Shown: positions 28,238 through 46,780 of the stretch, piece by piece
Numbering within the stretch: the stretch's first letter is position 1
How the letters are laid out: each line of letters starts with the position of its first letter
NCBI GenBank assembly: GCA_903895725.1
Contig: CAITUV010000044.1
Coordinates: forward strand, 124,001-188,000
From: an uncultured Myxococcales bacterium
GTDB lineage: Bacteria; Myxococcota_A; UBA9042; CAIXZC01
Direction of reading: 5' to 3'
DNA length: 64,000 nt
Position numbers and translations under genes: made by a program
The notes under the pieces: model-generated
Database searches by the model: none
The model's input: the letters and a program-made list of their open reading frames with translations, nothing else
Told to the model about the DNA's origin: nothing

Positions 28238-28780
28238 CTACTTGCGGAACGGCATGCCCAGGTGAGTCAGCAGGCTTCTCGCCTCGTCGTCGTTCCTGGC
28301 CGTCGTAACGAACGTGATGTTCATTCCCTTGATCTTCTCGATCTTGTCGTAGTCGATCTCGGGGAACACGATCTGCTCCTTGAGCCCCAGGGTGTAATTC
28401 CCCTTGCCGTCGAACCCGCGCCGCGGCACGCCACGGAAGTCACGCACGCGAGGCAGTGCCAGGTTCGTCAGCCGGTCCACGAACTCCCACATCTTCTCGC
28501 GACGTAGGGTGACGCAGACGCCGACGGGCATCCCGGCCCGGACCTTGAAGGCCGAAATCGACTTGGTCGACCGGGTCACGATCGGCTTCTGACCGGTGAT
28601 CTGGCCGAGCTCACGGGCGCACGACTCGATGAGCTTGGGGTTCTGAATGGCTTCGCCCAACCCCATGTTGACCACCACCTTCGTGAGCCGAGGAATCTCC
28701 ATGGGGTTCTTGAACCCGAATTCCTTGACCAGCTCGGGGCAGATCTCCTTGAGGTATCTTTCCTTCAACCTCGGTGCCAT
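28238..28780 (-). CDS. rplE: 50S ribosomal protein L5
   Basis: [48 protein letters not shown]. Confidence 0.97.
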   Translation of the reverse strand: MAPRLKERYLKEICPELVKEFGFKNPMEIPRLTKVVVNMGLGEAIQNPKLIESCARELGQITGQKPIVTRSTKSISAFKVRAGMPVGVCVTLRREKMWEFVDRLTNLALPRVRDFRGVPRRGFDGKGNYTLGLKEQIVFPEIDYDKIEKIKGMNITFVTTARNDDEARSLLTHLGMPFRK

Positions 28781-28791
28781 GCTCTTCTCCC

Positions 28792-29112
28792 TCAGTCAAT
28801 GCTTTCGTTCATCTTGTGAGAGTGGCGAACCTTCGTCGTCTTGCCACTCCGCTCGATGACTTTGTAGTTCACGCGCACGGGGCGGTTGCCGGCACGAGCG
28901 CTCACCAGCATCACGTTCGAAACGTGAATGGGGGCCTCCTTGTCGACGATGCCGCCGCGCGGCTCCTTCTCGGTGGGGCGGGTGTGCTTCTTCATGATGT
29001 TGAGCTTCTCGACGAGGACCCGCTCCCCCTTGACGACCTTGAGCACCTTGCCCCGCTTGCCCCGGTCCTTTCCCGCGATGATCTGGACTTCGTCCCCTTT
29101 CTTGATCTTCAT
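28792..29112 (-). CDS. rplX: 50S ribosomal protein L24
   Basis: [26 protein letters not shown]. Confidence 0.96.
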   Translation of the reverse strand: MKIKKGDEVQIIAGKDRGKRGKVLKVVKGERVLVEKLNIMKKHTRPTEKEPRGGIVDKEAPIHVSNVMLVSARAGNRPVRVNYKVIERSGKTTKVRHSHKMNESID

Positions 29113-29124
29113 GACCCGTCCTCC

Positions 29125-29493
29125 TTACAGAACTTCGGGGGCAAGGGACGTGATCCGGGTCAGCTTCCGGGCCCGCAGCTCGCGGGCAACCGGGCCGAAG
29201 ATGCGCGTCCCGATGGGCTCGTTCTGCTTGTTGAGCAGGACCACCGCATTGTCATCGAACCGGATGTAGGAGCCGTCGGCCCGCCGCACGTTGCTGCGCA
29301 CGCGCACCACCACGGCCGGATGAACCTCCCCCTTCTTGACCTTGCTCTTGGGGAGCGCTTCCTTCACGGTCACGATCACGATGTCACCCAGAGATGCGGT
29401 CCGGGCCCGCGTGGCCCCCAGGATCTTGATGACCTGGAGCAGCCTGGCTCCCGAATTGTCCGCGGACTCCAGATAGGTTTCCGCCTGTATCAT
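29125..29493 (-). CDS. rplN: 50S ribosomal protein L14
   Basis: [36 protein letters not shown]. Confidence 0.97.
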   Translation of the reverse strand: MIQAETYLESADNSGARLLQVIKILGATRARTASLGDIVIVTVKEALPKSKVKKGEVHPAVVVRVRSNVRRADGSYIRFDDNAVVLLNKQNEPIGTRIFGPVARELRARKLTRITSLAPEVL

Positions 29494-29516
29494 GGCACCC
29501 TCCTAAACCTTCGGCC

Positions 29517-29774
29517 TCAGGCCGCCTTCTCGACGATCTTGCGGACCCGCCAGCACTTGTTCTTGCTGAGCGGCCGGCATTCCACGATGACCACGCGGTC
29601 ACCGATCCCGCACTCATTGCGCTCGTCGTGCGCCATGAAGACCTTCTTGCGGGTGACGTACTTCTTGTACACCGGGTGCAGGAAGCGCCGGACGAACTCG
29701 ACCCGCACGGTCTTGTCCATCTTGTCGCTCACCACCACGCCTGTGACGACCTTGTGATTCCCTCGCTCCTTCAT
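29517..29774 (-). CDS. rpsQ: 30S ribosomal protein S17
   Basis: [33 protein letters not shown]...[20 protein letters not shown]. Confidence 0.95.
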   Translation of the reverse strand: MKERGNHKVVTGVVVSDKMDKTVRVEFVRRFLHPVYKKYVTRKKVFMAHDERNECGIGDRVVIVECRPLSKNKCWRVRKIVEKAA

Positions 29775-29787
29775 AATCCACCTCGCC

Positions 29788-29991
29788 TCAGGCCTTGGGG
29801 GACTGCTGGCGGCGGCTCTTTCCTTCCGTCAGCAACCGGGCCAGGTCCTTCTTCAGCTTCTTGATGGTGGCCGTGTTGGCCAGCCCGCCGACGTGCTTCT
29901 TGAACCGCACCTTCTGCAGCTCCTCCCGCACGTTCTGCTCCTTGAGCAACAGCTCCTGCTCGGTCAAGTTCCGGATCTCGGTCGGTTTCAT
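29788..29991 (-). CDS. rpmC: 50S ribosomal protein L29
   Basis: [55 protein letters not shown]; start internal to the listed 114 aa ORF. Confidence 0.93.
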   Translation of the reverse strand: MKPTEIRNLTEQELLLKEQNVREELQKVRFKKHVGGLANTATIKKLKKDLARLLTEGKSRRQQSPKA

Positions 29992-30407
29992 CACACCACC
30001 ATGTTCCGCTTGATGATCTTCGTCGTGATCGACAGCTTGTGCGCCGCCCGGAGCAGAGCATCCTTGGCCAGCTCTTCCGGAACGTCCGCAACCTCGAACA
30101 GCATCCGGCCGGGGCGAACCACGGCAACCCACACGTCCGGCGTACCCTTGCCCTTGCCCATGCGGGTTTCAGCCGGCTTCTTTCCTACCGGCTTGTCCGG
30201 GAACACGCGGATCCAGACCCGACCGTACTTACGGATCTGGCGCGTGATGGCGATACGACCTGCCTCGAGCTGGCGGGCGGTGACCCAACCGGCTGCCGTG
30301 GCCAGGAGGCCATAATCCCCGAAGGACACGTCGTTCCCGGTGAACTCGGTTCCCCGGCTCCGGCCCTTCTGCTGCTTGCGATGCTTGGTTCTCTTTGGCG
30401 ACTGCAT
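29991..30407 (-). CDS. rplP: 50S ribosomal protein L16
   Basis: [19 protein letters not shown]...[27 protein letters not shown]. Confidence 0.97.
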   Translation of the reverse strand: MQSPKRTKHRKQQKGRSRGTEFTGNDVSFGDYGLLATAAGWVTARQLEAGRIAITRQIRKYGRVWIRVFPDKPVGKKPAETRMGKGKGTPDVWVAVVRPGRMLFEVADVPEELAKDALLRAAHKLSITTKIIKRNMVV

Positions 30408-30424
30408 TTCGCCCTCCGCTGTTC

Positions 30425-31048
30425 CTAGAGAATGTCACCCTTGTAAATCCAGCACTTCACCCCGATGACGCCGTAGGTCGTCCTCGCGATGCCGGTGCCG
30501 TAGTCGATGTCCGCACGCAGGGTGTGCAGCGGAACCCGACCCTCACGGTACCACTCGGTCCGCGCCATTTCCGCTCCGCCGAGCCGCCCCGAGCAGCGCA
30601 CCTTGACCCCGAGGGCCCCGGACTTGAGCGCCGTCGACACGGCCTTCTTCATCACTCGGCGGAACGAAGCCCGGCGCTCGAGCTGCGCGGCGATGTTCTC
30701 GGCCACGAGCTGCGCATCGGTCTCGGCCTTGCGCACTTCCTGGATGTTGAGGAACACTTCGCCCTCAGTCATCCCCTGCACCTTGGCCCGAACCTGGTCC
30801 GCACGCTGCCCCTTCTTGCCGATCACGATCCCGGGACGGGCGGTGAACACGTTCACCTTCACCTTGTTCGAGGCCCGCTCGATGTGCACCCGGGAAATCC
30901 CGGCATCGAACAGCTCCTTCTTGACGACCTTGCGAATCTTCAGGTCCTCATGGAGCCACTTGGCATACGCCCGCTCCTCAAACCACTTGGAGTTCCATCC
31001 CTTGGTGACGCCGACTCGAAACCCGACCGGGTGAACCTTCTGCCCCAC
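30425..31048 (-). CDS. rpsC: 30S ribosomal protein S3
   Basis: [25 protein letters not shown] motif GIVIGKKG. Confidence 0.97.
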   Translation of the reverse strand: MGQKVHPVGFRVGVTKGWNSKWFEERAYAKWLHEDLKIRKVVKKELFDAGISRVHIERASNKVKVNVFTARPGIVIGKKGQRADQVRAKVQGMTEGEVFLNIQEVRKAETDAQLVAENIAAQLERRASFRRVMKKAVSTALKSGALGVKVRCSGRLGGAEMARTEWYREGRVPLHTLRADIDYGTGIARTTYGVIGVKCWIYKGDIL

Positions 31049-31061
31049 GTTCGTTCCTCCC

Positions 31062-31400
31062 CTACAGTTCTGCCACGACGACAGTCAAATGTGCGGTGGG
31101 CTTGGCGACCGGGGTCGCCCGACCCATGGCCCGAGGGATCCAGCGCTTCCACATGGGTCCCTTGTCCGCAAAGATGTCCTTGATGTAGATCTGGGCCGGA
31201 TCCACATCGTTCTCCTTGAGGACCTTCAGGTTCGCCACAGCGCTCTCCACCAGCTTCAGCCAGTACCTGGAGGACTTCTGCGGCACCACCTGCATGACCT
31301 CGTACGCCTGCTCGAGGCTCTTGCCCCTCAGCTCGTTCGCAAAGAACCGCGCCCGCTGAGCGCTGATTCGAGCAAATCTCCACTGGGCCTTGGCTTCCAT
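31062..31400 (-). CDS. rplV: 50S ribosomal protein L22
   Basis: [48 protein letters not shown]. Confidence 0.96.
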   Translation of the reverse strand: MEAKAQWRFARISAQRARFFANELRGKSLEQAYEVMQVVPQKSSRYWLKLVESAVANLKVLKENDVDPAQIYIKDIFADKGPMWKRWIPRAMGRATPVAKPTAHLTVVVAEL

Positions 31401-31418
31401 GACCTTACCTCACCTGCA

Positions 31419-31685
31419 TCACTTCTTGTCGCCGCCGTGGCCGAAGAACTGCCGCGTCGGAGCGAATTCCCCCAGCTTGTGGCCGACCATGTTCTCGGTC
31501 ACGAACACCGGCACGAACTTCTTGCCGTTGTGGACCGTGATCGTCAACCCGACCATCTCCGGAACGACCGTGGAGCGCCGGGACCACGTCTTGATGATGT
31601 TCTTCTTCTGCGTGTTCTGGGCCTCGATGACCTTCTTCATCAGATGGTCGTCGATGAACGGCCCCTTCTTGAGCGATCTGGTCAC
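31419..31685 (-). CDS. rpsS: 30S ribosomal protein S19
   Basis: (GTG start) [23 protein letters not shown]...[46 protein letters not shown]. Confidence 0.96.
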   Translation of the reverse strand: MTRSLKKGPFIDDHLMKKVIEAQNTQKKNIIKTWSRRSTVVPEMVGLTITVHNGKKFVPVFVTENMVGHKLGEFAPTRQFFGHGGDKK

Positions 31686-31696
31686 GTCTTCCCTCC

Positions 31697-32524
31697 CTAC
31701 TTCGTCCGCCGGGCCACGATGAACCGGGTGGACGGCTTCTTCCGTTTGCGCGTCTTCTTGCCCTTGGTCGGAACGCCCCACGGCGTGCACGGATGCCGGC
31801 CGCCCGAGCTCTTCCCTTCACCACCGCCCATGGGGTGGTCGACCGGGTTCATGGCAACGCCACGGCTCTGGGGACGAACTCCCAGCCACCGCGTGCGCCC
31901 CGCCTTGCCGATCGATACGCCCGAGTGCTCCACGTTGCTGACCTGCCCCACCGTCGCACGGCAGTTGGCCAGCACCCGACGAAGCTCGCCCGACGGAAGA
32001 CGAAGCAGAACGTACTTCCCTTCCTTGGCCATGAGCTGCGCCGAGCTGCCCGCGGACCGGACCAGCTGGCCGCCGGCACCGAGCTTGATCTCGACGTTGT
32101 GGACCACCGTGCCCTGCGGCATGTACTTCATCGGCATCGTGTTGCCCGGCTTGATGTCCGCCTTCATGCTCGACACCACCCGGTCACCCACGTTGAGCCC
32201 CACCGGCGCCAGGATGTACCGCTTCTCGCCATCGGCGTAGTCCAGCAGTGCGATGCGGGCCGACCGGTTCGGATCGTACTCGATCGACTTGACGACCGCC
32301 GGCACGCCCAGCTTCTCGCGCTTGAAGTCGATCATCCGGTAGTGCTGCTTGTGGCCGCCGCCCCGATGACGGGACGTGATGCGGCCGTAGCTGTTACGCC
32401 CCGCAGTCTTCGGGAGCGTCTTGAGCAGGCTCTTCTCCGGCTCGGTCCGGGTGATCTCCGCGAAATCGGAGACCGACATGAACCGGACGGCGGGAGAAGT
32501 CGGCTTGAACTTTCTGATTCCCAT
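31697..32524 (-). CDS. rplB: 50S ribosomal protein L2
   Basis: [60 protein letters not shown]. Confidence 0.98.
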   Translation of the reverse strand: MGIRKFKPTSPAVRFMSVSDFAEITRTEPEKSLLKTLPKTAGRNSYGRITSRHRGGGHKQHYRMIDFKREKLGVPAVVKSIEYDPNRSARIALLDYADGEKRYILAPVGLNVGDRVVSSMKADIKPGNTMPMKYMPQGTVVHNVEIKLGAGGQLVRSAGSSAQLMAKEGKYVLLRLPSGELRRVLANCRATVGQVSNVEHSGVSIGKAGRTRWLGVRPQSRGVAMNPVDHPMGGGEGKSSGGRHPCTPWGVPTKGKKTRKRKKPSTRFIVARRTK

Positions 32525-32544
32525 GGTCTATCCCCCCGAGGTCC

Positions 32545-32835
32545 TCACACGCCTTCGAACAGGTCGATCTGGTGCCCTTCCATCAACGTGACGAACGCCT
32601 TCTTCCAGTTCCGCCGGCGACCGGCGGTCTTGCCCACGCGGCGCATCTTGCCACGCACCACGTTGACCCGGACGTCCTTCACCTCTACGTTGAACACCTT
32701 CTCCACCGCGGTCTTGACCTCGAACTTGTTCGCGTCCGGGTGAACCTCGAACGTGTACACGTTCTCGAATTCCCGCTGGGAGTCGGCCTTCTCGCTGATG
32801 ACCGGCCGCAATACCACGTCGTAGATGCTGTTCAT
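32545..32835 (-). CDS. rplW: 50S ribosomal protein L23
   Basis: [46 protein letters not shown]. Confidence 0.96.
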   Translation of the reverse strand: MNSIYDVVLRPVISEKADSQREFENVYTFEVHPDANKFEVKTAVEKVFNVEVKDVRVNVVRGKMRRVGKTAGRRRNWKKAFVTLMEGHQIDLFEGV

Positions 32836-33452
32836 CCCTTAAGCCTCCCCTCGATCGCTGCCACCGCCTGCGGCGTGAGCACCAGGCGATCGTAGCGCAG
32901 GATGTCCTCCACGTTGAGGCCCTGCACCGGCAGCACCTTGATGTGCGGAATGTTGCGCCCCGACAACGACAGCTTCTCGTTGTCCTGGTCCACGATGAGG
33001 GCGCTGGACAGCTCGAACTTCTTCAGGAACGCACACACCCGCCGGGTCTTGACCTCGGGCAGCTCCAGCCGGTCCACGACCACCAGGCCATTCTCCGCCA
33101 CGCGGCGGGACAGCGCAGCGATCATCGCCTGCCGACGAACCTTCTTGGGTACCGTGTATGCGAAATCCCGCGGATGCGGGCCGAAGACCCTGCCGCCGCC
33201 ACGAAGCACCGGCGACTTGATGTCACCCCGGCGAGCCCGTCCCGTTCCCTTCTGCTTGAAAAGCTTCCGAGTGGCGCCCGAAATCTCTCCACGGGTCTTG
33301 GTGCTGGCCGTGCCGGCCCGACGACGGGCCTGCTGCCACCGCACCACTTCCCAGAAGAGATGTTCCTTCACCTCGGCGCCGAATACTTCGTCGGCCAGGT
33401 TGAGCTGGCCGACCTTCTCTCGGTTCATGTTGAAGATGTCGATGGTCGCCAT
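32832..33452 (-). CDS. rplD: 50S ribosomal protein L4
   Basis: [60 protein letters not shown]. Confidence 0.97.
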   Translation of the reverse strand: MATIDIFNMNREKVGQLNLADEVFGAEVKEHLFWEVVRWQQARRRAGTASTKTRGEISGATRKLFKQKGTGRARRGDIKSPVLRGGGRVFGPHPRDFAYTVPKKVRRQAMIAALSRRVAENGLVVVDRLELPEVKTRRVCAFLKKFELSSALIVDQDNEKLSLSGRNIPHIKVLPVQGLNVEDILRYDRLVLTPQAVAAIEGRLKG

Positions 33453-33463
33453 CCGCGTCCCCC

Positions 33464-33766
33464 CTACGATTTGATCTCGACGTCCACACCCGCGGACAGG
33501 TCCAGCTTCATCAACCCGTCCAGCGTCTGCTGCGTCGGTTCCAGGATGTCGAGCAGCCGCTTGTGCGTCCGCACTTCGAACTGCTCACGGCTCTTCTTGT
33601 CCACGTGCGGCGACCGCAGCACCGTGAAACGGTTGATGCGGGTGGGCAACGGCACCGGACCGGCAAGCTTCGCACCGGTACGGCGCACGATGTCCACGAT
33701 CTCCGCCACGGACTGGTCGAGCACCTTGTAGTCGTAGGCCTTCAGTCTGATCCGGATCTTGTCCAT
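33464..33766 (-). CDS. rpsJ: 30S ribosomal protein S10
   Basis: [70 protein letters not shown]. Confidence 0.97.
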   Translation of the reverse strand: MDKIRIRLKAYDYKVLDQSVAEIVDIVRRTGAKLAGPVPLPTRINRFTVLRSPHVDKKSREQFEVRTHKRLLDILEPTQQTLDGLMKLDLSAGVDVEIKS

Positions 33767-33895
33767 CGCCACTCCTGTTACAGTCTCGCCGGGGCTCTAA
33801 GGGGTGCCGTTGCAGCCCCTCGTCGCAGCCATTGCGTCCCGCTGCGACATCCTCCCCACGCACAACTTTTCAAGAATCAGGGCGAATCGATCGCC

Positions 33896-34366
33896 CTACC
33901 ACCGGTAATGCGCAAATGCCTTGTTGGCTTCCGCCATCCGGTGCGTATCGTCCCGCTTCTTCACCGTGGCACCACGGTTGGCAGCGGCATCCACAAGCTC
34001 GTTGGCCAGCTTCTCCGTGAGGCTCTTCTCCCCACGGGCGCGGCACGACGTGAGCAGCCAGCGCATCGCCAGGGCCAGTGCGCGGTTCGGCCGGACTTCG
34101 ACCGGAACCTGGTACGTGGCACCACCCACGCGGCGGCTCTTCACTTCCAGGTGCGGACGGGAATTGTTCAACGCCTGCTTGAACACCGACAGCGGCTCCT
34201 GCTTGGTCATCGCTTCCACGCGCTCCAGCGCCTGGTAGAAGACCCCCTCGGCCACCGATCGCTTCCCGCAGTACATCAGCTTGCTGACGAACTTCGCAAC
34301 GAGCACGTCTCCGAACTTCGGATCCGGATCCACCCGCCGCGGCTCGACTGTCTTCCTTCTCGGCAT
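33896..34366 (-). CDS. rpsG: 30S ribosomal protein S7
   Basis: [47 protein letters not shown]. Confidence 0.97.
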   Translation of the reverse strand: MPRRKTVEPRRVDPDPKFGDVLVAKFVSKLMYCGKRSVAEGVFYQALERVEAMTKQEPLSVFKQALNNSRPHLEVKSRRVGGATYQVPVEVRPNRALALAMRWLLTSCRARGEKSLTEKLANELVDAAANRGATVKKRDDTHRMAEANKAFAHYRW

Positions 34367-34381
34367 GGTCTTCCCTCTTCC

Positions 34382-34756
34382 TTACTTCTTGCCCCGCTCC
34401 GTACCATACTTGGAGCGGCTCTTCTTCCGGTTCGTCACGCCCGCGGAATCAAGCTGGCCACGAACGATGTGGTAACGCACACCCGGGAGATCCTTCACAC
34501 GACCGCCACGAATGAGCACCAGGCTGTGCTCCTGCAGGTTGTGTCCTTCACCGGGGATGTAGGCCGTCACTTCGATCCCGTTGGACAGGCGGACACGAGC
34601 CACCTTGCGCAACGCGGAATTCGGCTTCTTGGGCGTCGTCGTGTACACTCGGGTGCACACGCCACGCTTCTGCGGGCACGACTGGAGCGCCGGAGCCTTG
34701 GTCTTGGCCTTCACCCCTCGGCGTGCCTTCCGGACAAGCTGGTTGATCGTCGGCAT
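34382..34756 (-). CDS. rpsL: 30S ribosomal protein S12
   Basis: [18 protein letters not shown]...[33 protein letters not shown]. Confidence 0.98.
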   Translation of the reverse strand: MPTINQLVRKARRGVKAKTKAPALQSCPQKRGVCTRVYTTTPKKPNSALRKVARVRLSNGIEVTAYIPGEGHNLQEHSLVLIRGGRVKDLPGVRYHIVRGQLDSAGVTNRKKSRSKYGTERGKK

Positions 34757-34809
34757 CTACGTCTCTCCTCTCCACCTCCCCACCCCGGGGGAGTCCATAG
34801 CAGGGCGGC

Positions 34810-34837
34810 AGTATAGCTATCGCCGCGGGGGTGTCAA
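34810..34837 (-). promoter_or_regulatory. near-consensus sigma70 promoter of the rpsL-rpsG-S10/spc/alpha cluster
   Basis: Minus strand TTGACA - 16 nt - TATACT, about 54 nt upstream of the rpsL ATG. Confidence 0.75.
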
Positions 34838-35070
34838 GCAAAATCTGGCGGGAATTTTGCGGGGCCCTGCGTTTGCCTGCTCTTTCCCCCGCGGGCCCGG
34901 AGAAATGAGGGGCCCGGCGATCCCCACGGGCCGGCCTCCGGTGGCTCCGGGGCGATCGGGGCGGCCGCTTGAGCGACAACCCCGAGAGCAACGCAGCAGG
35001 GCGGGATGCAGCAATTGCCGAACGAGCAGATTATTCCGGAGCAGGCCCTCCGTCCAGCCACTCGTGCTGC

Positions 35071-36315
35071 CTACCCGCACACCGCATCCCAGGGCAGAGC
35101 GATCGTGTGGCGATCCATCCGGACGGCTTCGGCTCCTGCGTACACGATCAACCCCGGAGCCACGCGGGGATGCCCGCACCCTTCTCTAAACGCCCTCAAG
35201 CCGCGCAGATCGTGCCCGGTCAGCGCCGTCCGGCACTTCACTTCAACCGGGAACAACGTTCCGTCCCGCTCAAGCACGATGTCCACTTCCGCCCCTCCGG
35301 CGCTGCGCCAATGGTGCACCAACGGCGGGACGCTCACGCACACCGACTGCTGGTGAATCAGCCCCACCACAAAGGTCTCGAACAGCGCCCCCAGGAGCGG
35401 ACTCACCGAAAGGGCCTCGGGGCTGCTGATGCGCTGCAGGTAGCACGCAAGCCCCGTGTCTGCCAGATGTCCTTTCCTCTTCTGTGTGACGCGCTTGACT
35501 GCGTTTCCACCATAGGCCGGCAACTCCCGCCACTGGAATGAGTGCACGAGCATGTCCCGCCAACGATGTGCGGTCTTGCCGCTCACCCGGAGCTCCCGTC
35601 CCAGGTGAGCATCGTTGACTTCCTGGGCCGTCAGTGCCGCCTCGATCGCCAGGAAGCGTGCGAACTCGCCAAGGTCCTGGATGTCGCCGAAGGCGCGTAT
35701 GTCCCGCTCGAGACAGGTCTGGACATACGATGCCATGTAGTCCGGCACCACGTCGTCCGGGAGCTCCAACAGGCCCGGCAGGCTGCCCCGCCAGAGCAGC
35801 CGGTTCAGCCGTCCTGCGGGCTCGTTGAGCCTCCCGGTCACGCGCCGGACCAAGCCATCCGGGTCGTCAAGATATGCCGGGAGCCACGAATCCCGGCCGT
35901 CCAGACCGACAGCCTCCCACGGAGACAATCCTTCCAGCCGGAGAATCCCGACGCGGCCAGCCATGCTCTCCGCAACGGAACGGAGAGCCGCCAGATTCTG
36001 CGAGCCGGACAGGAAGTATTGGCCCTTCTTCTCCCAACGATCGACGCGCCTCTTGAGCGCGGGAAGCAGCTCCGGGGCGTGCTGGATCTCGTCCAGAATC
36101 AGGGGAGGAGGGAAACTGTCCAGGAACAGGTCCGGATCCCGCCTGGCACCATGGAGATCCTGGACCGGGTCGAGCTCGATCCGCCGGAGCCGGGGATACA
36201 CGTTGGCCAACAGCGTGCTCTTGCCGACCTGCCGGGCCCCGCTCACAAGGACGACTTTGAAATGCCGCGCCAGGGACTTCAGCTTCTTCTCTGCGAACCG
36301 TGGCCTGTACCCCAT
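35071..36315 (-). CDS. AAA_14/DUF4143-family P-loop ATPase
   Basis: VVLVSGARQVGKSTLLANVYP, PPLILDEIQHAPELLPALKRRVDR, YFLSGSQNLAALRSVAESMAGRVGILRLEGLSPWE; C-terminal DUF4143-like HWRSAGGAEVDIVLERDGTLFPVEVKCR. Confidence 0.9.
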   Translation of the reverse strand: MGYRPRFAEKKLKSLARHFKVVLVSGARQVGKSTLLANVYPRLRRIELDPVQDLHGARRDPDLFLDSFPPPLILDEIQHAPELLPALKRRVDRWEKKGQYFLSGSQNLAALRSVAESMAGRVGILRLEGLSPWEAVGLDGRDSWLPAYLDDPDGLVRRVTGRLNEPAGRLNRLLWRGSLPGLLELPDDVVPDYMASYVQTCLERDIRAFGDIQDLGEFARFLAIEAALTAQEVNDAHLGRELRVSGKTAHRWRDMLVHSFQWRELPAYGGNAVKRVTQKRKGHLADTGLACYLQRISSPEALSVSPLLGALFETFVVGLIHQQSVCVSVPPLVHHWRSAGGAEVDIVLERDGTLFPVEVKCRTALTGHDLRGLRAFREGCGHPRVAPGLIVYAGAEAVRMDRHTIALPWDAVCG

Positions 36316-36329
36316 GCCGTCCTCCGAGT

Positions 36330-36374
36330 ATTCCCTTGCAGATTAGCCCTCACATATCCCATTTGCAAGGGAAT
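36330..36374. promoter_or_regulatory. perfect 11-bp inverted repeat overlapping the putative promoter of the DUF4143 ATPase gene
   Basis: ATTCCCTTGCA (36330-36340) ... TGCAAGGGAAT (36364-36374). Minus-strand TTGCAA - 17 nt - TAATCT lies within and between the arms. Confidence 0.6.
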
Positions 36375-36501
36375 TTGCGGCAGAGGAACGGTTCGGGTTC
36401 CGGCATCCTCGCCTGGGGGAAGGTTCGGTTGGGAGATGCTGCCTTTGACTGGCCGCAGCGGGAGGATGGGGGGTCTACTCGTGAGAGGGGGAACGGAGGA
36501 T

Positions 36502-40629
<4,128 letters not shown>

Positions 40630-40669
40630 GGCAGCCTCCTTATGGAGTCGTCAGCAAACCCGGTCGAAG

Positions 40670-44809
<4,140 letters not shown>

Positions 44810-44836
44810 TCGCTCCCCCATTCACAAAATGCTCAT

Positions 44837-44866
44837 GGGGGGGCAGCCCCGAAGGACCGCCCCCCC
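44837..44866 (-). promoter_or_regulatory. GC-rich UUCG-capped hairpin between rplL and rpoB (attenuator/processing candidate)
   Basis: Minus-strand RNA GGGGGGGCGGUCC-UUCG-GGGCUGCCCCCCC: 13 continuous pairs including two G-U wobbles. No downstream U-tract. Confidence 0.6.
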
Positions 44867-44904
44867 CTTTTCGAACCCAGAATCCAATAGCACCAGCGCA
44901 GCGC

Positions 44905-45303
44905 TTACGCGACCGGCTTCACGTCCACCTTGCCGCCAGCGGCTTCGATCTTCTTCTTGATGTCTTCCGAGTCGGCCTTGTTCACGCCTTCCTTGAGCGG
45001 CTTGGGAACGCCGTCAACGAGGTCCTTGGCTTCCTTGAGCCCGAGACCGGTGATGGCCCGCACTTCCTTGATCACGTTGAGCTTGTTGTCGCCAAACGCG
45101 GTGAGGATGACGTTGAACTCGGTCGGCTCGGCAGCGGCCTCGGCAGCGGCCGGAGCGGCCCCACCGCCGACGGCGGCAACGGCCACGGGGGCAGCGGCGC
45201 TCACACCCCATGCAGCCTCGAGCTCCTTCACGAAGCCGGCCAGCTCCACCACGGTCATCTTGCTGAGGAATTCCTTTACCTGGTCCTTGTTCAGATCCGA
45301 CAT
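44905..45303 (-). CDS. rplL: 50S ribosomal protein L7/L12
   Basis: Ala/Pro hinge and [46 protein letters not shown]. Confidence 0.97.
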   Translation of the reverse strand: MSDLNKDQVKEFLSKMTVVELAGFVKELEAAWGVSAAAPVAVAAVGGGAAPAAAEAAAEPTEFNVILTAFGDNKLNVIKEVRAITGLGLKEAKDLVDGVPKPLKEGVNKADSEDIKKKIEAAGGKVDVKPVA

Positions 45304-45357
45304 AGCTGATCTCCTTTTCTGCTTTGGGGAATCTACCCCGTCGTTTTTCAGTCCGTA

Positions 45358-45870
45358 CTACGCCTTTTCCGCCTTGGCCTTCAGCACACCGAGCAGGTTC
45401 CTGGGAGCTGCCAGCAGCACCCCGAGGAACTGCTGCGCCGGGGCCTGCAACAGACCCAGCGCCCGCGCCCGCATCTCCTCGATGGACGGCAGGGTCGAGA
45501 GGGACTCAACGCCTGCGAAATCGAGGTACTTTCCGCTGAGCACGGCACCACGAATGATGAGCTTCTCCTCCTTCTTTGCGTACGCCAGCAACTCCTTGGC
45601 CATGGCCGGAGCATCCTTGGCCGTGTACGCAACGGCCACGGGTCCTCCGGTCAACCTGGTGAGCTGCTCATTGGGCGTCCCCTGCACGGCGATGGAAAGG
45701 AGCGTGTTCTTCACGACTTGGAAGCCCGCACCCTTCCCGCGAAGCTGCTTGCGGAGCTCGTGGACGGAACCGACGGTGATTCCCTTGTACTCCACGACCA
45801 CCACAGCTTCGGCCGAGCCGAGGTCTTTCCTGAGCTGCTCTACGACCTCCGCCTTCTGCTGTTTCTTCAC
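45358..45870 (-). CDS. rplJ: 50S ribosomal protein L10
   Basis: MKKQQKAEVVEQLRKDLGSAEAVVVVEYKGITVGSVHELRKQLR, GTG start after GGGAGGT. Confidence 0.95.
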   Translation of the reverse strand: MKKQQKAEVVEQLRKDLGSAEAVVVVEYKGITVGSVHELRKQLRGKGAGFQVVKNTLLSIAVQGTPNEQLTRLTGGPVAVAYTAKDAPAMAKELLAYAKKEEKLIIRGAVLSGKYLDFAGVESLSTLPSIEEMRARALGLLQAPAQQFLGVLLAAPRNLLGVLKAKAEKA

Positions 45871-45934
45871 GGGTCCTACCTCCCTGTTTGGCGAAGCCGG
45901 GTGGGCTGGAGAACGAAGGGAAACGCAAGTTGTT

Positions 45935-46000
45935 GGCCTCCGCAGGGTTTATGCAAGCCGTCGTCCCGCTACCCGCTTCTCAGACCAGAACCTGCTTCGC
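45935..46000 (-). ncRNA. candidate L10 (rplJL) mRNA leader
   Basis: 144-nt gap upstream of rplJ. Minus-strand CCTGCGGAGG resembles the conserved CCUGCCGAGG leader segment and can pair through CCTGC with an upstream GCAGG. Confidence 0.4.
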
Positions 46001-46014
46001 CTGGTTAAAAGAGC

Positions 46015-46722
46015 CTATCGGAAACGAGCAACGAGCTCGTTCACGTCCACCTTAACACCCACGCCCATGGTCGACGAGATGCCCACACTGCGAATGTAGG
46101 TTCCCTTGACCGTGGGCGGGCGCAACTTGACGATGGTCTCGAACAGCGCCATCAGGTTGTCCTTGAGCTGCTCGTCGGTGAAGCTCTTGCGCCCGACGAC
46201 GCTGTGGACGATGCCGGCCTTCTCGACCTTGAACTCAATCCGGCCGCCCTTGGCTTCCTTGACCGCGGTGGCCACGTCGAAGGTCACCGTGCCGAGCTTC
46301 GGGTTGGGCATGAGCCCCTTGCGGCCCAGGATCTTGCCCAGCTTACCGACCTTGGCCATCATGTCCGGAGTGGCGATGGCCTTGTCGAAATCCAGAAATT
46401 CCTCTTCCGCGATCTTCTGGATGAGCTCCTCGCCGCCGACGAATTCGGCACCGGCTGCCGTTGCCTCGGCAGCCTTCTCCCCCTTGGCGAACACGAGGAC
46501 CCGGACCGGCTTGCCGGTTCCGTGGGGCAGGGAGCAGGCTCCCCGCACCATCTGCTCCGAGTACTTCGGATTCACGCCGAGGCGGATGGCCACGTCGAAC
46601 GACTCGTCGAACTTGGCGAAGTTCGACGTCCGGGCCAGGTGAATGGCCTCCTCAAGCACATAGACCTTGCGCGGGTCGATGAGCTTGCGCTTTGCCGCAT
46701 ACTGCTTGCCTCTGGTTCCCAC
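46015..46722 (-). CDS. rplA: 50S ribosomal protein L1
   Basis: GTG start after AAAGGAGG: VGTRGKQYAAKRKLIDPRKVYVLEEAI...GRKGLMPNPKLGTVT. Start corrected from 46800. Confidence 0.95.
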   Translation of the reverse strand: MGTRGKQYAAKRKLIDPRKVYVLEEAIHLARTSNFAKFDESFDVAIRLGVNPKYSEQMVRGACSLPHGTGKPVRVLVFAKGEKAAEATAAGAEFVGGEELIQKIAEEEFLDFDKAIATPDMMAKVGKLGKILGRKGLMPNPKLGTVTFDVATAVKEAKGGRIEFKVEKAGIVHSVVGRKSFTDEQLKDNLMALFETIVKLRPPTVKGTYIRSVGISSTMGVGVKVDVNELVARFR

Positions 46723-46780
46723 GACGATTCCTCCTTTGCGAAAGCGTTGCTGCCCGCTTTCTCCTGCACGCAGTCCCGTC

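Noticed and set aside
20967-31183. Multiple plus-strand ORFs over the ribosomal cluster (e.g. 20967-22691, 26108-28114)
   Set aside because: Same shadow effect; they span several genuine ribosomal protein genes on the minus strand.
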